A stretch of DNA of 64,000 bases from Apus apus. Taxonomy: Eukaryota; Chordata; Aves; Apodiformes; Apodidae. The position numbers and the translations under genes were made by a program. The notes under the pieces are model-generated. The model was not told the DNA's origin, ran no database searches, and was given only the letters and a program-made list of their open reading frames with translations. The stretch's first letter is position 1; each line of letters starts with the position of its first letter. The DNA is taken from assembly GCF_020740795.1 (NCBI RefSeq), contig NC_067289.1, positions 26,816,877 to 26,880,876 of the forward strand. The letters are read 5' to 3'. Positions 12,901 through 22,229 of the stretch are shown here, in pieces.

Positions 12901-15900
12901 AAAGTTGTTCTGCCTCAGATCAAGTCCTTGCTTGTTCTGTTCTGTTGGTCCCAAGAGTGCTTCTGGTGCCTCCTCATTCTATCATACCTCACCAAGGGTC
13001 TGGGGACTATTCCCGAGGGAAGCCTTCCTCACTCCAGGAGAGCACTCACCTGCTGCCTGTCCCTTGCCTGTCAGAGCTCCAGTGTCTGTTGCTGTTTCCC
13101 ATCTGCCCTGCAGGGAGGAGACCTGCTGCCTGCTGAGAGTGGGAATTGTGTCTGGAAGGGGGTTTGTGAATCCTTCCCCAAAACACCATCAATCAACCTG
13201 TAGCTTGTGCCCATTAAAATACCAGCCCTTGGTTTCCTTTGGAAACTAAATGAAACCTTACCCACAGAATTAGTACTGAACAATGGTTTCTCAACTGATG
13301 TGAACTGTATCAAAGCACCTATGGAAGTAAAATCTAACCAATTAAAATAAGCTGCATAAATCCTTATTTGATTTCAGATCAATGCTCTCATGCATGCTTT
13401 GATAGAACTACGGAAGGAAAATCCAGCTGCTAAATGTCTGGTTGTTTCTCAGTTCACAACTTTCCTGTCACTGATAGAAAATCCCTTGAAGTAAGTAGAA
13501 CTACTGTAATTTTTAATAAACGTTCTTTTGTGATGCTTTAGAAAGATCTCTCAAAAACAGTATCCTTTTGATTTTTTAGAACTTCAGAAGAGGAACAAAT
13601 TAAATACATTGTTTAGTGAAATAAAGGCATGAATCTCATTCTTGTTTTTTTTAATGTAGCATGGGTTAAATGCAGAATTTTAAATACACATTTCAAAGTA
13701 GAGTTCAGGATTTTAATGTATTTATTTCCTGTTGTCACAGAAGATGAATTGTTAAATTCAACATTTTTACTTTCTCTTCAGAGAACTGGGCTTTGCCTTC
13801 ACTCGTTTGGATGGGTCAATGACACAGAAGAAAAGAGTGGAAGCAATTCAGTGTTTCCAAAGCAGCCAGGCAGGATCCCCAACTGTAATGCTTTTGTCTC
13901 TGAAAGCAGGTGGAGTTGGATTAAATCTGACAGCAGCTTCCCGAGTGTTTTTAATGGATCCTGTGAGTAATGGGTTGTTTATAATCTGGCTTAATCTAGG
14001 TGAAGCTCCTCTAGTGTTTTCCCAAGGGGTGGGAGGAAAGCCTCTCTGAGAATGAACACCACTGAGTGTCTGTGAAGGGCAGATGGGGCTTTTCTTCATT
14101 TGTTGCCCCACCATGTTTTTGTTTTAACACAGTATTTTTGTGCTGTCCATTTATTTTCTGTGAATGGAAAGAATACCAGTAGTACTGGTAACAGAGTGGT
14201 GGGACACCTTATACCCTAGCATTTGATATCCGTCCCTTCTCTGTTTCTTTCTTTTTGATTCTTCTGAATGTGGTTTTATCTTTTGTTCCACTTAATAACT
14301 TAAAAAGCCAGAAACTGGAATTTCAGGAACAGGTTTGGGTTTTTTTCTGGTGATTTCTAAATTTAGAAATTTTTCCCTTTCATTAAAACACTTAAGAATG
14401 CAAAATTATTTGTAAGGAATAAAAATGTAAATTACACTTACTGATAGCAAAATGGTATTCTTAACAGAATTGGTTCATATCTTGTGTGATTGTACAAAAT
14501 CAAAGTTTTTCTGTTCACTTCCTCCCTTTCCCACTATTTACTCCCCTGCTCTGATGTCCTGGTGTTTTGGCAGTTGGAAACTGAGACAAATTCTGCAGTT
14601 TGTGCACTTGAAAACAAAACCAAAGTAAATGAAAAGAATAGTGTAGCTTTGGACTGGGGCACCTGGTAACACCACTAGTAAAGAAAAAGTACTAGCTTGA
14701 GCATCAGGTTAGTAATAATATCAGCATGAAGACAAAAGCTATTTTATTAATAAACTAAAGGAGTTAAATAGGGTTGAGAGTGTGGAGAAGTTGCCTTCTG
14801 AAAAGGTGTTTCATGGATTGTGGTAACATCTTCACAAGTGTAGTTGCTGTACGTGTTGCATTAAATAGTTTGGTTGGAACAAGGCAATCTAGTCCAACAG
14901 CTGTTGTTGTTTGTTTTTTTTTAATTTTGTTTTGCTTTTTTGACAATTCTCTGAGTAAGAAAAACTGGTGGGAAGTCCCAAGAGAATTTTCATTTTCTGT
15001 GAAGGTCATTAATGAAGTGTAACATACACACTGTCCCGCAGGAAGCAGTTGTAAGAAAATAAGCTAAGCATTGTTAACACTGAGTCATCTAGTGTATAGT
15101 TACACTTCACAAACCAGAACCAAATGGAATTGCAGCCTTTGAACAGTACTGAACAGCTTCTCCTTGCCCTGGTGGCAGCCAGCCCGGGATCCTGGCCACC
15201 CCAAGTGGCAACGTTTGCTGGTACGGGAGGAAAGGGCAGCGGGACCACGAGGTCCTTTATCATCTCGAGTGTTCAGTGCAGAATGAGACGGTCATGCATT
15301 AGCATTGCTTGAAGTGAATTAGCAGCAATAGTAGGATTTAAGAAGCAGAAATACCTCTGGAGCCAATGGAGTAACCAGTTTTTCTACTCAGATTCTGTGG
15401 ATTTGTTGTAGAACTGTAGCTTAGAGGTCTGCATTCTTTCTCCTGGAGATGTTGCACCCCAGTGCTACGCAGGAACATTTATCCAATCATAGACAATTTT
15501 CTTCCCGTTATTTGTTGGTTTTGTTTTGTTTGTTTGTTTTAATTGTTTGTTTAAGTACAGTCATATTTGCTGAATTCTCATCATTAGGAAGAAGTACAAA
15601 CCTGTAATGTGAAAGCATCAGAAGTATACAGATGTTATTCTGAAGCTCAAGTTTCTTCATATTTTCCCATGTAAAATGAAGTATCCTTTGCATGAGATAC
15701 ATGTTATATGTCATTGCAGAAAGGCAGAGAGGTTTTGCAGTTCAGTTTTCCTTTGCTGGGCTGATGGAGTAGAGTGAGAGTAGTACACGTTGGTCCTCCT
15801 GGACTACAGCAAAGATTGAGTGGAATATGCCTGTGTGTTTGGGTAGGTCTTTCCTCAAGACACCATCTTCTTTGCACAGTCAGATTAGGACAGCTTCCTG

Positions 15901-17410
15901 TACATAGCTTGCCAGGAGCATTCATCTTGCACTGACAGACACAGCATTTGATGCACTTTTGCTCTCTACCTTAGATTGGAGAAACAAGACTTGTTTGGCT
16001 TTTATCTTGCAGTGTGATATTTTAAGTGTGTTTAGGCATCAGAGGTTCTTGGAATCTAAAAAATGAAATTTTTTTGCTGGCCTAGTGCTGTTTTTTCTCC
16101 CCTCCTAAGGATGGGAGTCATAAAGAAGAGTTCCTAGCTGTAACAAGCAGTCTGTGGGTGGCAGCAAGGGAAGCCCATTGCACAAGACTTGTTTATCACT
16201 TTAGGTATATCTAAATACCTATTCTGTGAGAACTAGTACTGTGCCTTTAGATGGAAAAAACCATACTGGAAAAATGCGGAGCACAGGCTTGGCATTTCAC
16301 AAGTCCTGTTTAGTGTTACATCCTGAGGATAAGTTGGAACAGCTATACTACCATTTTCTGTTCAGCAAGTTTGTTACCTAACTTTGTAATTATTGCATGT
16401 GCTAATGGAACTACACATGGGCTTTCTCAATGGTCAGGGGACTTAGTCTACTGATAAATAACTGCCTGTGTTCAGCTGGCTCAGATTTTGCTATCAGGAA
16501 AAGGGTGCTAAGGCAGTTAGTTATGCAGTGTTTATTTCAGAATTAAAATAATGACAAGAGTGCTTTGGTTCCTCCTAGACTCCTGACAAATTTGGTTTTT
16601 AAAGCATTTACCTGGAGATCCGGATCATTATGAGTATGCAACCAGACATTCTCAAAGCTTTCTTTATAGTGGGATACTTGAGGAGTGAGACATTAGTTTA
16701 AGAGTAATACATTTGCAAGCAATGTTTTTCAACATCTGATGGTACAATAATTTATTTGTGATTGTATATGCATCATGCTGTGTGTTCTGAAGGGGTTATT
16801 TAACTTGTTCATTGCTGCTCCTGATAGGCTTGGAATCCTGCTGCAGAAGACCAGTGCTTTGACAGGTGTCACAGGCTGGGTCAGAAGCATGATGTTGTTA
16901 TTACTAAGGTGAGCTGAGCAGCTGATCTGTCTCATTAATACTCAAGTCACAAAAAAATTATATGGGAAATTGAAGACAGGTTCTCTTCTGATATAAGTAG
17001 CAAAAAAGAGAGAGATACTCTTCAAATAAGTATTTTTTAATAGGCAAAAAAATATTAAAATGCCAAACCTTTTCTTCCAAATGCTTTGTAACCCTTCCCT
17101 CTCTGTTTTCTTTATAGAGTAATAAAGGAATAATGTAACTGTGTTCTAGGCAACTCAGCTTTTTTACTTCAATTTTCAAAATACCTGAATTTTCTCATCC
17201 TAAACTTTTATTAGAAGGAATCCCTTCATTTCAGTGAGGCTTTTCTTTGTATTTCAGTTCATTGTGAAGGATTCAGTGGAAGAAAACATGCTGAAAATTC
17301 AGAACAAGAAGAGGAAACTTGCAGCAGGAGCCTTTGCTACCAAAAAGCCTTCAGCAAGTGAAGTAAAACAAACAAAAATTAATGAAATCAAGGCTTTAAT
17401 TGAGTTATAG
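824..17410 (+). CDS. HLTF: HLTF, helicase-like transcription factor (partial, 15 C-terminal-side exons)
   Basis: HLTF is a nuclear SWI2/SNF2-family DNA translocase with an embedded RING E3 ligase. From family knowledge it remodels stalled replication forks and polyubiquitinates PCNA. Fifteen exons join in one frame: 824-904, 1603-1682, 2528-2617, 2841-2938, 4053-4196, 4996-5134, 5870-6005, 6300-6479, 6908-7032, 7869-8047, 11930-12058, 13378-13490, 13782-13962, 16828-16908 and 17258-17410. Every junction I checked keeps phase and uses AG/GT, giving 635 codons plus a TAG stop at 17408-17410. Visible motifs are PLSVLSNW (Ia), DEGH (II), LTG/TPIQN (III), a C3HC4 [15 protein letters not shown] (IV), [11 protein letters not shown] (V) and DRCHRLGQK (VI). 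The human protein has about 1009 residues, so the N-terminal HIRAN domain and Walker A exons lie left of the window. The first listed exon is the least certain. No frameshift or premature stop was found, so the gene looks functional. Confidence 0.96.
1603..1682 (+). CDS. HLTF: HLTF exon, linker
   Basis: The frame contains [10 protein letters not shown] and ends [11 protein letters not shown]. This corresponds to the human Lys/Arg-rich then Ser/Glu-rich linker, which has a potential nuclear-localisation character. The donor is GC|gtaagt and phases match both neighbours. Confidence 0.8.
2320..2405 (+). mobile_element. Old CR1 3' fragment
   Basis: GAGGAGCAGGGAGTTGGAGT followed by CCTTATGGGTCCCTTTCAAC matches the CR1 3' end with several substitutions. 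It is a short, decayed relic inside an HLTF intron. Confidence 0.65.
2528..2617 (+). CDS. HLTF: HLTF exon, linker
   Basis: The translation contains [15 protein letters not shown] and a basic LKRQRKRK tail, matching the human segment that precedes motif Ia. The borders are tctgcag|CA and AAAG|gtaatg. Confidence 0.85.
2841..2938 (+). CDS. HLTF: HLTF exon, helicase motif Ia
   Basis: It encodes [17 protein letters not shown], the conserved SNF2 motif Ia region, preceded by a short Lys-rich stretch. It ends at a phase-0 donor, GCT|gtaagt. Confidence 0.95.
4053..4196 (+). CDS. HLTF: HLTF exon, SNF2 lobe 1
   Basis: This exon has 48 phase-0 codons from DQFEQHI to [12 protein letters not shown]. The TTYN core is the conserved segment between motif Ia and the DEGH box. 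The borders are ttcag|GAC and GGA|gtaagt. Confidence 0.96.
4996..5134 (+). CDS. HLTF: HLTF exon, DEGH box (motif II)
   Basis: It encodes [20 protein letters not shown] and ends RRWILT, with the motif III glycine codon split at ACAG|gtaaaa. The DEGH Asp-Glu pair is the ATP-hydrolysis Walker B site. Confidence 0.97.
5870..6005 (+). CDS. HLTF: HLTF exon, motif III
   Basis: It completes [21 protein letters not shown] and continues through [12 protein letters not shown] to GGLG. The donor is CTTGG|gtatga. The residues match the human protein almost throughout. Confidence 0.97.
6300..6479 (+). CDS. HLTF: HLTF exon, insert after lobe 1
   Basis: It encodes [18 protein letters not shown] followed by [20 protein letters not shown]. 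This is the conserved R-x-LRRTK segment of SNF2 enzymes. The borders are tttag|G and AGCAA|gtaagt. Confidence 0.97.
6908..7032 (+). CDS. HLTF: HLTF exon, [16 protein letters not shown] region
   Basis: It contains [20 protein letters not shown] and a CCHPHLC segment, then a Ser-rich end. In Rad5/HLTF-type proteins this LRLRQ-CCHP segment directly precedes the RING insertion. Confidence 0.96.
7869..8047 (+). CDS. HLTF: HLTF exon, RING finger part 1
   Basis: It encodes NKTPEEL, then [18 protein letters not shown], then CAHVFCKPC. These supply the first six zinc ligands (C-x2-C, C-x-H, C-x2-C) of the C3HC4 RING. The exon ends in phase 0 (CAG|gttggt), before the last cysteine pair. Confidence 0.97.
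9565..9636. repeat. (CA)n/(CCCA)n low-complexity tract, G-quadruplex-prone on the minus strand
   Basis: Alternating CA dinucleotides surround runs of CCCCC-A-CCC. Read on the minus strand this gives GGGGG-T-GGGGG-T-GGG-T-GGG-T-GGGGG, a textbook quadruplex pattern with single-base loops. It lies inside an HLTF intron. Confidence 0.9.
10138..10560 (-). mobile_element. Solo LTR-like endogenous retrovirus element
   Basis: Read on the minus strand, the segment starts TGTGCTCTG and ends in a short TTTCCCA. It carries GCAATAAAG (10194-10213), a typical retroviral polyadenylation signal, about 70 nt before its end. The layout fits a solo LTR. I could not identify a target-site duplication, so the borders are approximate and the family is unassigned. 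Confidence 0.5.
11930..12058 (+). CDS. HLTF: HLTF exon, RING finger part 2
   Basis: Its 43 phase-0 codons begin [11 protein letters not shown], supplying the last Cys-x2-Cys pair of the RING. It then runs through an acidic spacer to DQEWISSSK. The borders are tgtag|CCA and AAG|gtacat. Confidence 0.96.
12059..13377 (+). other. HLTF intron
   Basis: The intron contains a locally G+C-richer patch (about 12930-13200) with several overlapping open frames and no recognisable domain. No transposon family was identified with confidence. Confidence 0.6.
13378..13490 (+). CDS. HLTF: HLTF exon, helicase motif IV
   Basis: It encodes [16 protein letters not shown] and then [16 protein letters not shown], the start of RecA lobe 2 (motif IV). 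The donor is TTGAA|gtaagt. Confidence 0.96.
13782..13962 (+). CDS. HLTF: HLTF exon, helicase motif V
   Basis: It encodes [20 protein letters not shown] and then [20 protein letters not shown], containing motif V (AGGVGLNL). It ends MDP at a phase-0 donor. Confidence 0.97.
13963..16827 (+). other. HLTF intron
   Basis: This 2.9 kb intron contains T-rich simple stretches (for example TTTG repeats near 15520-15555) and no gene. Short open frames on both strands have no recognisable similarity. Confidence 0.7.
16828..16908 (+). CDS. HLTF: HLTF exon, helicase motif VI
   Basis: Its 27 codons begin [20 protein letters not shown]. The arginines of motif VI (DRCHRLGQ) are intact. The borders are gatag|GCT and AAG|gtgagc. 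Confidence 0.97.
17258..17410 (+). CDS. HLTF: HLTF terminal coding exon
   Basis: It has 50 codons plus TAG, from [19 protein letters not shown] to a Lys-rich tail ending IKALIEL. The human protein ends in the same place, so the C-terminus is full length. Confidence 0.97.
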   Translation, partial: FIVKDSVEENMLKIQNKKRKLAAGAFATKKPSASEVKQTKINEIKALIEL

Positions 17411-18218
17411 CTTGAAACGCTGTTTTTTTGAGTAAATAATACATTTTGGCTAATACTGCTCCTCAAGTTGCATGTCTTATGCTATCTTTTCATTTTGGTG
17501 TCTCTGTGGTAAAAACATCAATGCTTCAAAGAATGTATAAAACCAAATTTGCTCCTAAATGTTAATTTAGAAAAGCACAGACTTGTTTGCACTCCTGAAA
17601 TCTTTCCAGCATTCATTTCCTCAGGATGTTGCTTAGTATGTACAATGCTTAATAGTATATAAAAATCTCTCAAAACAGAAATGTCTTATTAATATAGCAT
17701 TCCAAGCTGCAAGAATTTAATATCTTTTTTAGATGTGAAAAGGTAACAAAAGGTAAATAATGTGTGTTTTGTCCTTCAGACAAAACCCGTAAGAGATGCT
17801 TTAGCTTCATATTTCAGTCTTAATGTTTCCTGGTAGCCACACAGGTCATCTGGATTGTTTGTTGCAGAACAGGTGGTCAGGGATAACTTCATAGGGAATC
17901 CTTACCTTTGCAGACTGTGTGTTCAAAGATGGGCTTAATTAAAAATTTAAAATACTCGTTTACTATTTCTATATAATACACAAATGCAGCAGGGAGTTTC
18001 TCTGTTGATGACTTTCCAGGAAGTAGTAAAAATTAAGTACTTAAATTTGTAAACCACATTCTTTTAATAATTTACTTCCCTTAAACAGAATTCCACTGAT
18101 TCTGTAAGAATCATAGGCTTGTTTTGAAAACACACTTTCTGATTTCTGTACACACTCTGAACAATAAGACTGCCAGTATGACGCCCTCACTTGTCAGTGG
18201 ATTAGTTGGCCCTTGCAA

Positions 18219-18224
18219 AATAAA
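18219..18224 (+). terminator. Candidate HLTF poly(A) signal
   Basis: This is the first canonical AATAAA on the + strand after the HLTF stop that I found, about 0.8 kb downstream. A second is at 19601-19606. Usage is inferred. Confidence 0.4.
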
Positions 18225-21200
18225 ATAGAACAAATTATTTTAACAGCTTTCTTGGACTGCTGAGTGCTTTTCCAATTCCATACATACGACTTAACTGAAT
18301 GCTGATCTGCATGTGTCTTGATTTAGAGGATGAATTAGTAATACATAGCATTGAAGAATCTCGGATGAATAGTAGTTGAATATTCCTGTCTGTTCCTTTT
18401 ACCTCTTTCCATTTGATTCTGGTCTTCTGTTAAATACTTTCTTAATACTCTGCTGCCTTACCTGTAATGCACAGACTCAGAACTGGAGGCAGGGGTTGCT
18501 ATGTTAAGGTTCTGTTTAGATTCAGGAAGTGTATTTGGCAGCAGAGAAATGGATTCCGATTTCCTTCTAATGCCTTTTGCCTTTTCTTGTATCTTAGAAT
18601 ACCAGCTAGCTGATTGTAAGATGAATTGCAAACATAGGAAATGGAAAAGGACTGAAAAATACAGGAAAGATGTCTGATATTTGGAGAAGCAGCCAGTGGA
18701 AGGAGTGAGAAGGGAATTCACAATATGTGACCTAAAGAGCTGATGCAGTTTTTGGACAGCTAAGATCTGAGCTGTGGAGAAAAGTGTGTTTTAAGTCTGT
18801 TAGAGGGAGAATTAAAAAGACATGAATGACAGAAGACAGCATGAACCCAGGTAAGTGATTGTCACTGGAAAGTTGACAAGAAAACAGCTACACCTGATTA
18901 TTTTTTTTTTTTTTCATAGAGTTTATGGCGTTTAAACTTTCTTTGAGATTTTTTTTGTGGTTCAGATTCTGATGTTTGGAGAGGAGCTAGATAAGTAATT
19001 TGTGATTATGAATGAGAGATTTGGGGTTGAGTCAGTCTTTCCATTTTTCAATTTAAAACCCCATAAGGACGAGACCCATTTCAGTGGCTAGTCAAGCTAC
19101 ATCATGACTTGTGCTAAAATATGCTGACATTCTGTAGAATGGCTGAGTTATGAAAGCAATTACTAGAGTATCATGCTTCATCTACTAGATTATGGTTTCT
19201 ATGTTCCAAAGCCAAATAAAATCTTACTGGAGTCAGTACTAAGCTGTATGGCTAGTTAAGGTCTCTCCCAAGAAAGCCATGAGTGCATTGATGACAACAG
19301 TTAAAGGTCAGAGCTGAGAAGAGAGAATTCCTGTCTGATTTGGTGGAGCTGTTCTGTTACTTGGGTGGTTAAAACCACCGTGGTTTGGTGTTTCTTTTTG
19401 CTTGTCAGGAGCTACAAGTAGTCTTTGGTTATTCATATTCTCTTTCTTGGAGTTATGATGGTATGTTTTGTGGCATCTTCTAGCAATAAGCTTTTGGAGT
19501 TATGAACTTAACATTTTTATTTCCAAAGACTGAGTTAGTAGTTGTATCATTCTGGGGCTTTTTATCCCCTACATATAGTATAGAAAGATGTAAATGAAAA
19601 AATAAAAATGCTTCTAAACTTTTAAGAGTTGCTCTAAGTTGTCTCCATCTAAGGAACACCTCAGATGATACGCTTTAAGGCAAATGGAGCTCTAATACTT
19701 CTTGAGTCACAGTCTAAGCAGGGCTATGATTCTTTTGAATAATCATGCTTTTAGTATAGTGCTTTAACTCAGCTACTGCTTTGAGTGCCTTCAGTTTTGA
19801 GCAGAAAATTTGATATGTCAAGTGATACTGTTACAAGGGATGAAAAGGGATCTATATTGTTCTGCAAAGGCTGCCTGCAGTAATTATGAATGAAATAGTG
19901 GCAGATAATTACATACAGGTCATTTTATTAAAAATAAGCTACACAGAGTTCGGTATAGATGTCACACCTTTTGCTTTCCTGAGGCTGTGGGTAAGCACTT
20001 GACCATAGTATGAGTCACAGAGTCTAGGACAGAACTGTTTTACAGGTTTGCTTTCTTTACTAACTGTATTTGTTAACCCAAAACATGCAGGGTTTAATCT
20101 CATTCAGCACCTCTCCTTATCTTCTTGTATTAACATAACAAAATTTACTTGCTAAACCAAATTCTCAGGTTGGTGTAGTCTCATGCTTTTACACCTTGTA
20201 TTCTCTCCAACTAAGCTTAAAAAAAAGTAACTTTTCCTATTCTCTAGTACAAATACAGACAAGGGGAGCAAAACTAAGACGGTTTAGCTGTCTTCAAAAG
20301 AGTATTTTACCATTTTCCATCAAGTATTTTGTGAGCATGCAGAAATCAAATGTTTATACTTGTTGGATAAAGTGTACTTTTGTCACTACAGATTGTAACT
20401 AGTAAGCCCTCCTGCTTTCACACAACTTCAAATTTAATCTGCTAAAAACCCCAACACAGCAAAAGAAAAACCCACACAGGATAGGGCTTGTTACAACTGA
20501 GACTTAGATGCTATGTACTTTTAAATAGCTACAAGCTACTTTGGTTTGCACCTCATCATAGCATTTTTGCTAAATGGTGACCAAGGAATCTTAGAGCAAT
20601 TAAGTAGCAAAACCAATTTAAAACCAACTAACTCTCATACCCAGATTACGTCTTCTGCTTTACCAGCAAATGGCGAGAGCTTGTTAATTGTTTATCTCTA
20701 GGCTAAAAGTTTAGCACCCTCACTAGCTTCCTGCCAAAATCCTCCATTAATAAGAAATAGTATTTTCACAGTGTTTCTGGACTAGTACAGAGTATAGCTG
20801 TCAAAGACAGAATACCAAGTAATTTGGCTAAAAGATGGATCTGAAATTTAGTACAGATAACAGCCAATCTCTGTCTTCAGCTGTGTTCCTTTTTTATTGT
20901 GGTATTTTTACTGCTTTTCCATGTGTCTTAGAATATAATATGTAGTCTGTGTGGCAAAAAAAAAAAAAAAGTACTTTGTTTTACTCTCTTGCACACATGG
21001 AAATAGTAGTTTTCTTCATTGGGGTATAGACAGTAACTTAGTTAATTTAGTCTGTCTTTGCCAAAATTGCTTCACCACTGTGTTTAAGAACAAGTTCACA
21101 GTGTTCAGGGCTCATGTTAGGGACATTGTTTCTTTAGTCACCAAAAGAAAGACTCCCTCTTCCCAAGCTCCATGTTGCTTATGTGAGTAGCTTCAGCCAG

Positions 21201-21459
21201 TATTTCCTCCACTGCCCTGTCCTATATACTTAAGGCAAGCTAATAAAGGGGTTGACCTAAACAGTTCTCAGATAAATTACTATATACTTTGGAAATAATT
21301 TACTACTAAAAGCTGGTCACTTGCTACTGGTAGCTAGAGTAGCATTAGCAAAGCTCAAGGGTTATATCTGCTGAGTATTTTAGTTAGACTGTTTCAGAGC
21401 TCCCTTTTTTTTTTTAAATTGCTCAACAGTTTAGGGAAGCCAGAAATGCATGACAACTT

Positions 21460-21465
21460 TTTATT
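21460..21465 (-). terminator. Candidate GYG1 poly(A) signal
   Basis: TTTATT on the + strand is AATAAA on the minus strand, about 0.6 kb past the GYG1 stop. Further candidates lie at 20893-20898 and 19924-19929. Usage is inferred. Confidence 0.4.
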
Positions 21466-22058
21466 TTTGTATCAAGTGCAACATTGCAAGTAACAGATAA
21501 AACTCAGTTTACTAGTCCATAGTATACAGAACTGAAAGATGGATTCTGCCATGCTGTAGGCACTGTGCGTAAGAACCTGGTCAAAACTTCAGTGCAATTG
21601 TGACTGGAAGAGCAAAGCAGTGCTATTACTGTTACATCTGTGTGTATCCCAGTGTCATTAATACATTTATGGTAAAGCAGAATGGCTACCACTCTAGTGT
21701 ATGAGCAATCCCATGAATTATATTTTACATCTAAAACAGCAAGCAAAGGAATCAATACTAATCACCTTAATGAGGTGAGGTAACAAACCCAGTTTCAAGG
21801 GATATGTTTAGCCAATTGATCACAACAGAAGTAAATTTAAGCTGAAAATACCTGGTTTTATCTAGTAGGGAAAATTGGAAAGTGGGTAGTTATAGATTCT
21901 GCTTCCTAGCTTTTGCTGTCTTCATCTGTAGCACTGCAGAGGCCTTCAGCCAAGAAGTTTTTCATCAAGCTACTAGCAAGTGTAACTGACCACCATCTAC
22001 ACCTTTCTAGCTGTTAGTTCTTGAACAAGTCCTTGCATCACCACTGAGACAGGCATTT

Positions 22059-22229
22059 CTACTGAAGATAGGTATCGAGTTTCTTCTTTATGTTGTCAAA
22101 GGAATCCACTCCCAGATAGTCAGCTTGGCCCTGTTCCCACCGTTCCTTGCGTTCTTCTGAAGATACAGTTGGTAATACTGGTGATGGTGCTGATACTGAT
22201 ATGTGGGACACTGCCTCTGTAACCTCTGC
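22059..22229 (-). CDS. GYG1: GYG1 exon 8 (terminal)
   Basis: Its 56 codons plus TAG start with a variable Ser/Pro/Val-rich linker. They end in the conserved [20 protein letters not shown] and KKKLDTYLQ, the helix that docks on glycogen synthase. The acceptor is tttag|GCA. Confidence 0.97.
   Translation of the reverse strand, partial: AEVTEAVSHISVSAPSPVLPTVSSEERKERWEQGQADYLGVDSFDNIKKKLDTYLQ

Larger units (their letters stand above)
17411..22058. other. HLTF/GYG1 convergent intergenic region and 3' UTRs
   Basis: This interval separates two stop codons that face each other, so it must contain both 3' UTRs. It is A+T-rich with poly-T (about 18901-18914) and poly-A (about 20955-20970) runs. No coding exon or recognised transposon was seen. 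The true cleavage sites cannot be fixed from sequence alone. Confidence 0.75.

Noticed and set aside
12808-13313. Overlapping open frames in an HLTF intron
   Set aside because: They lie between two well-defined exons, have no similarity to HLTF or other proteins I know, and overlap on both strands.
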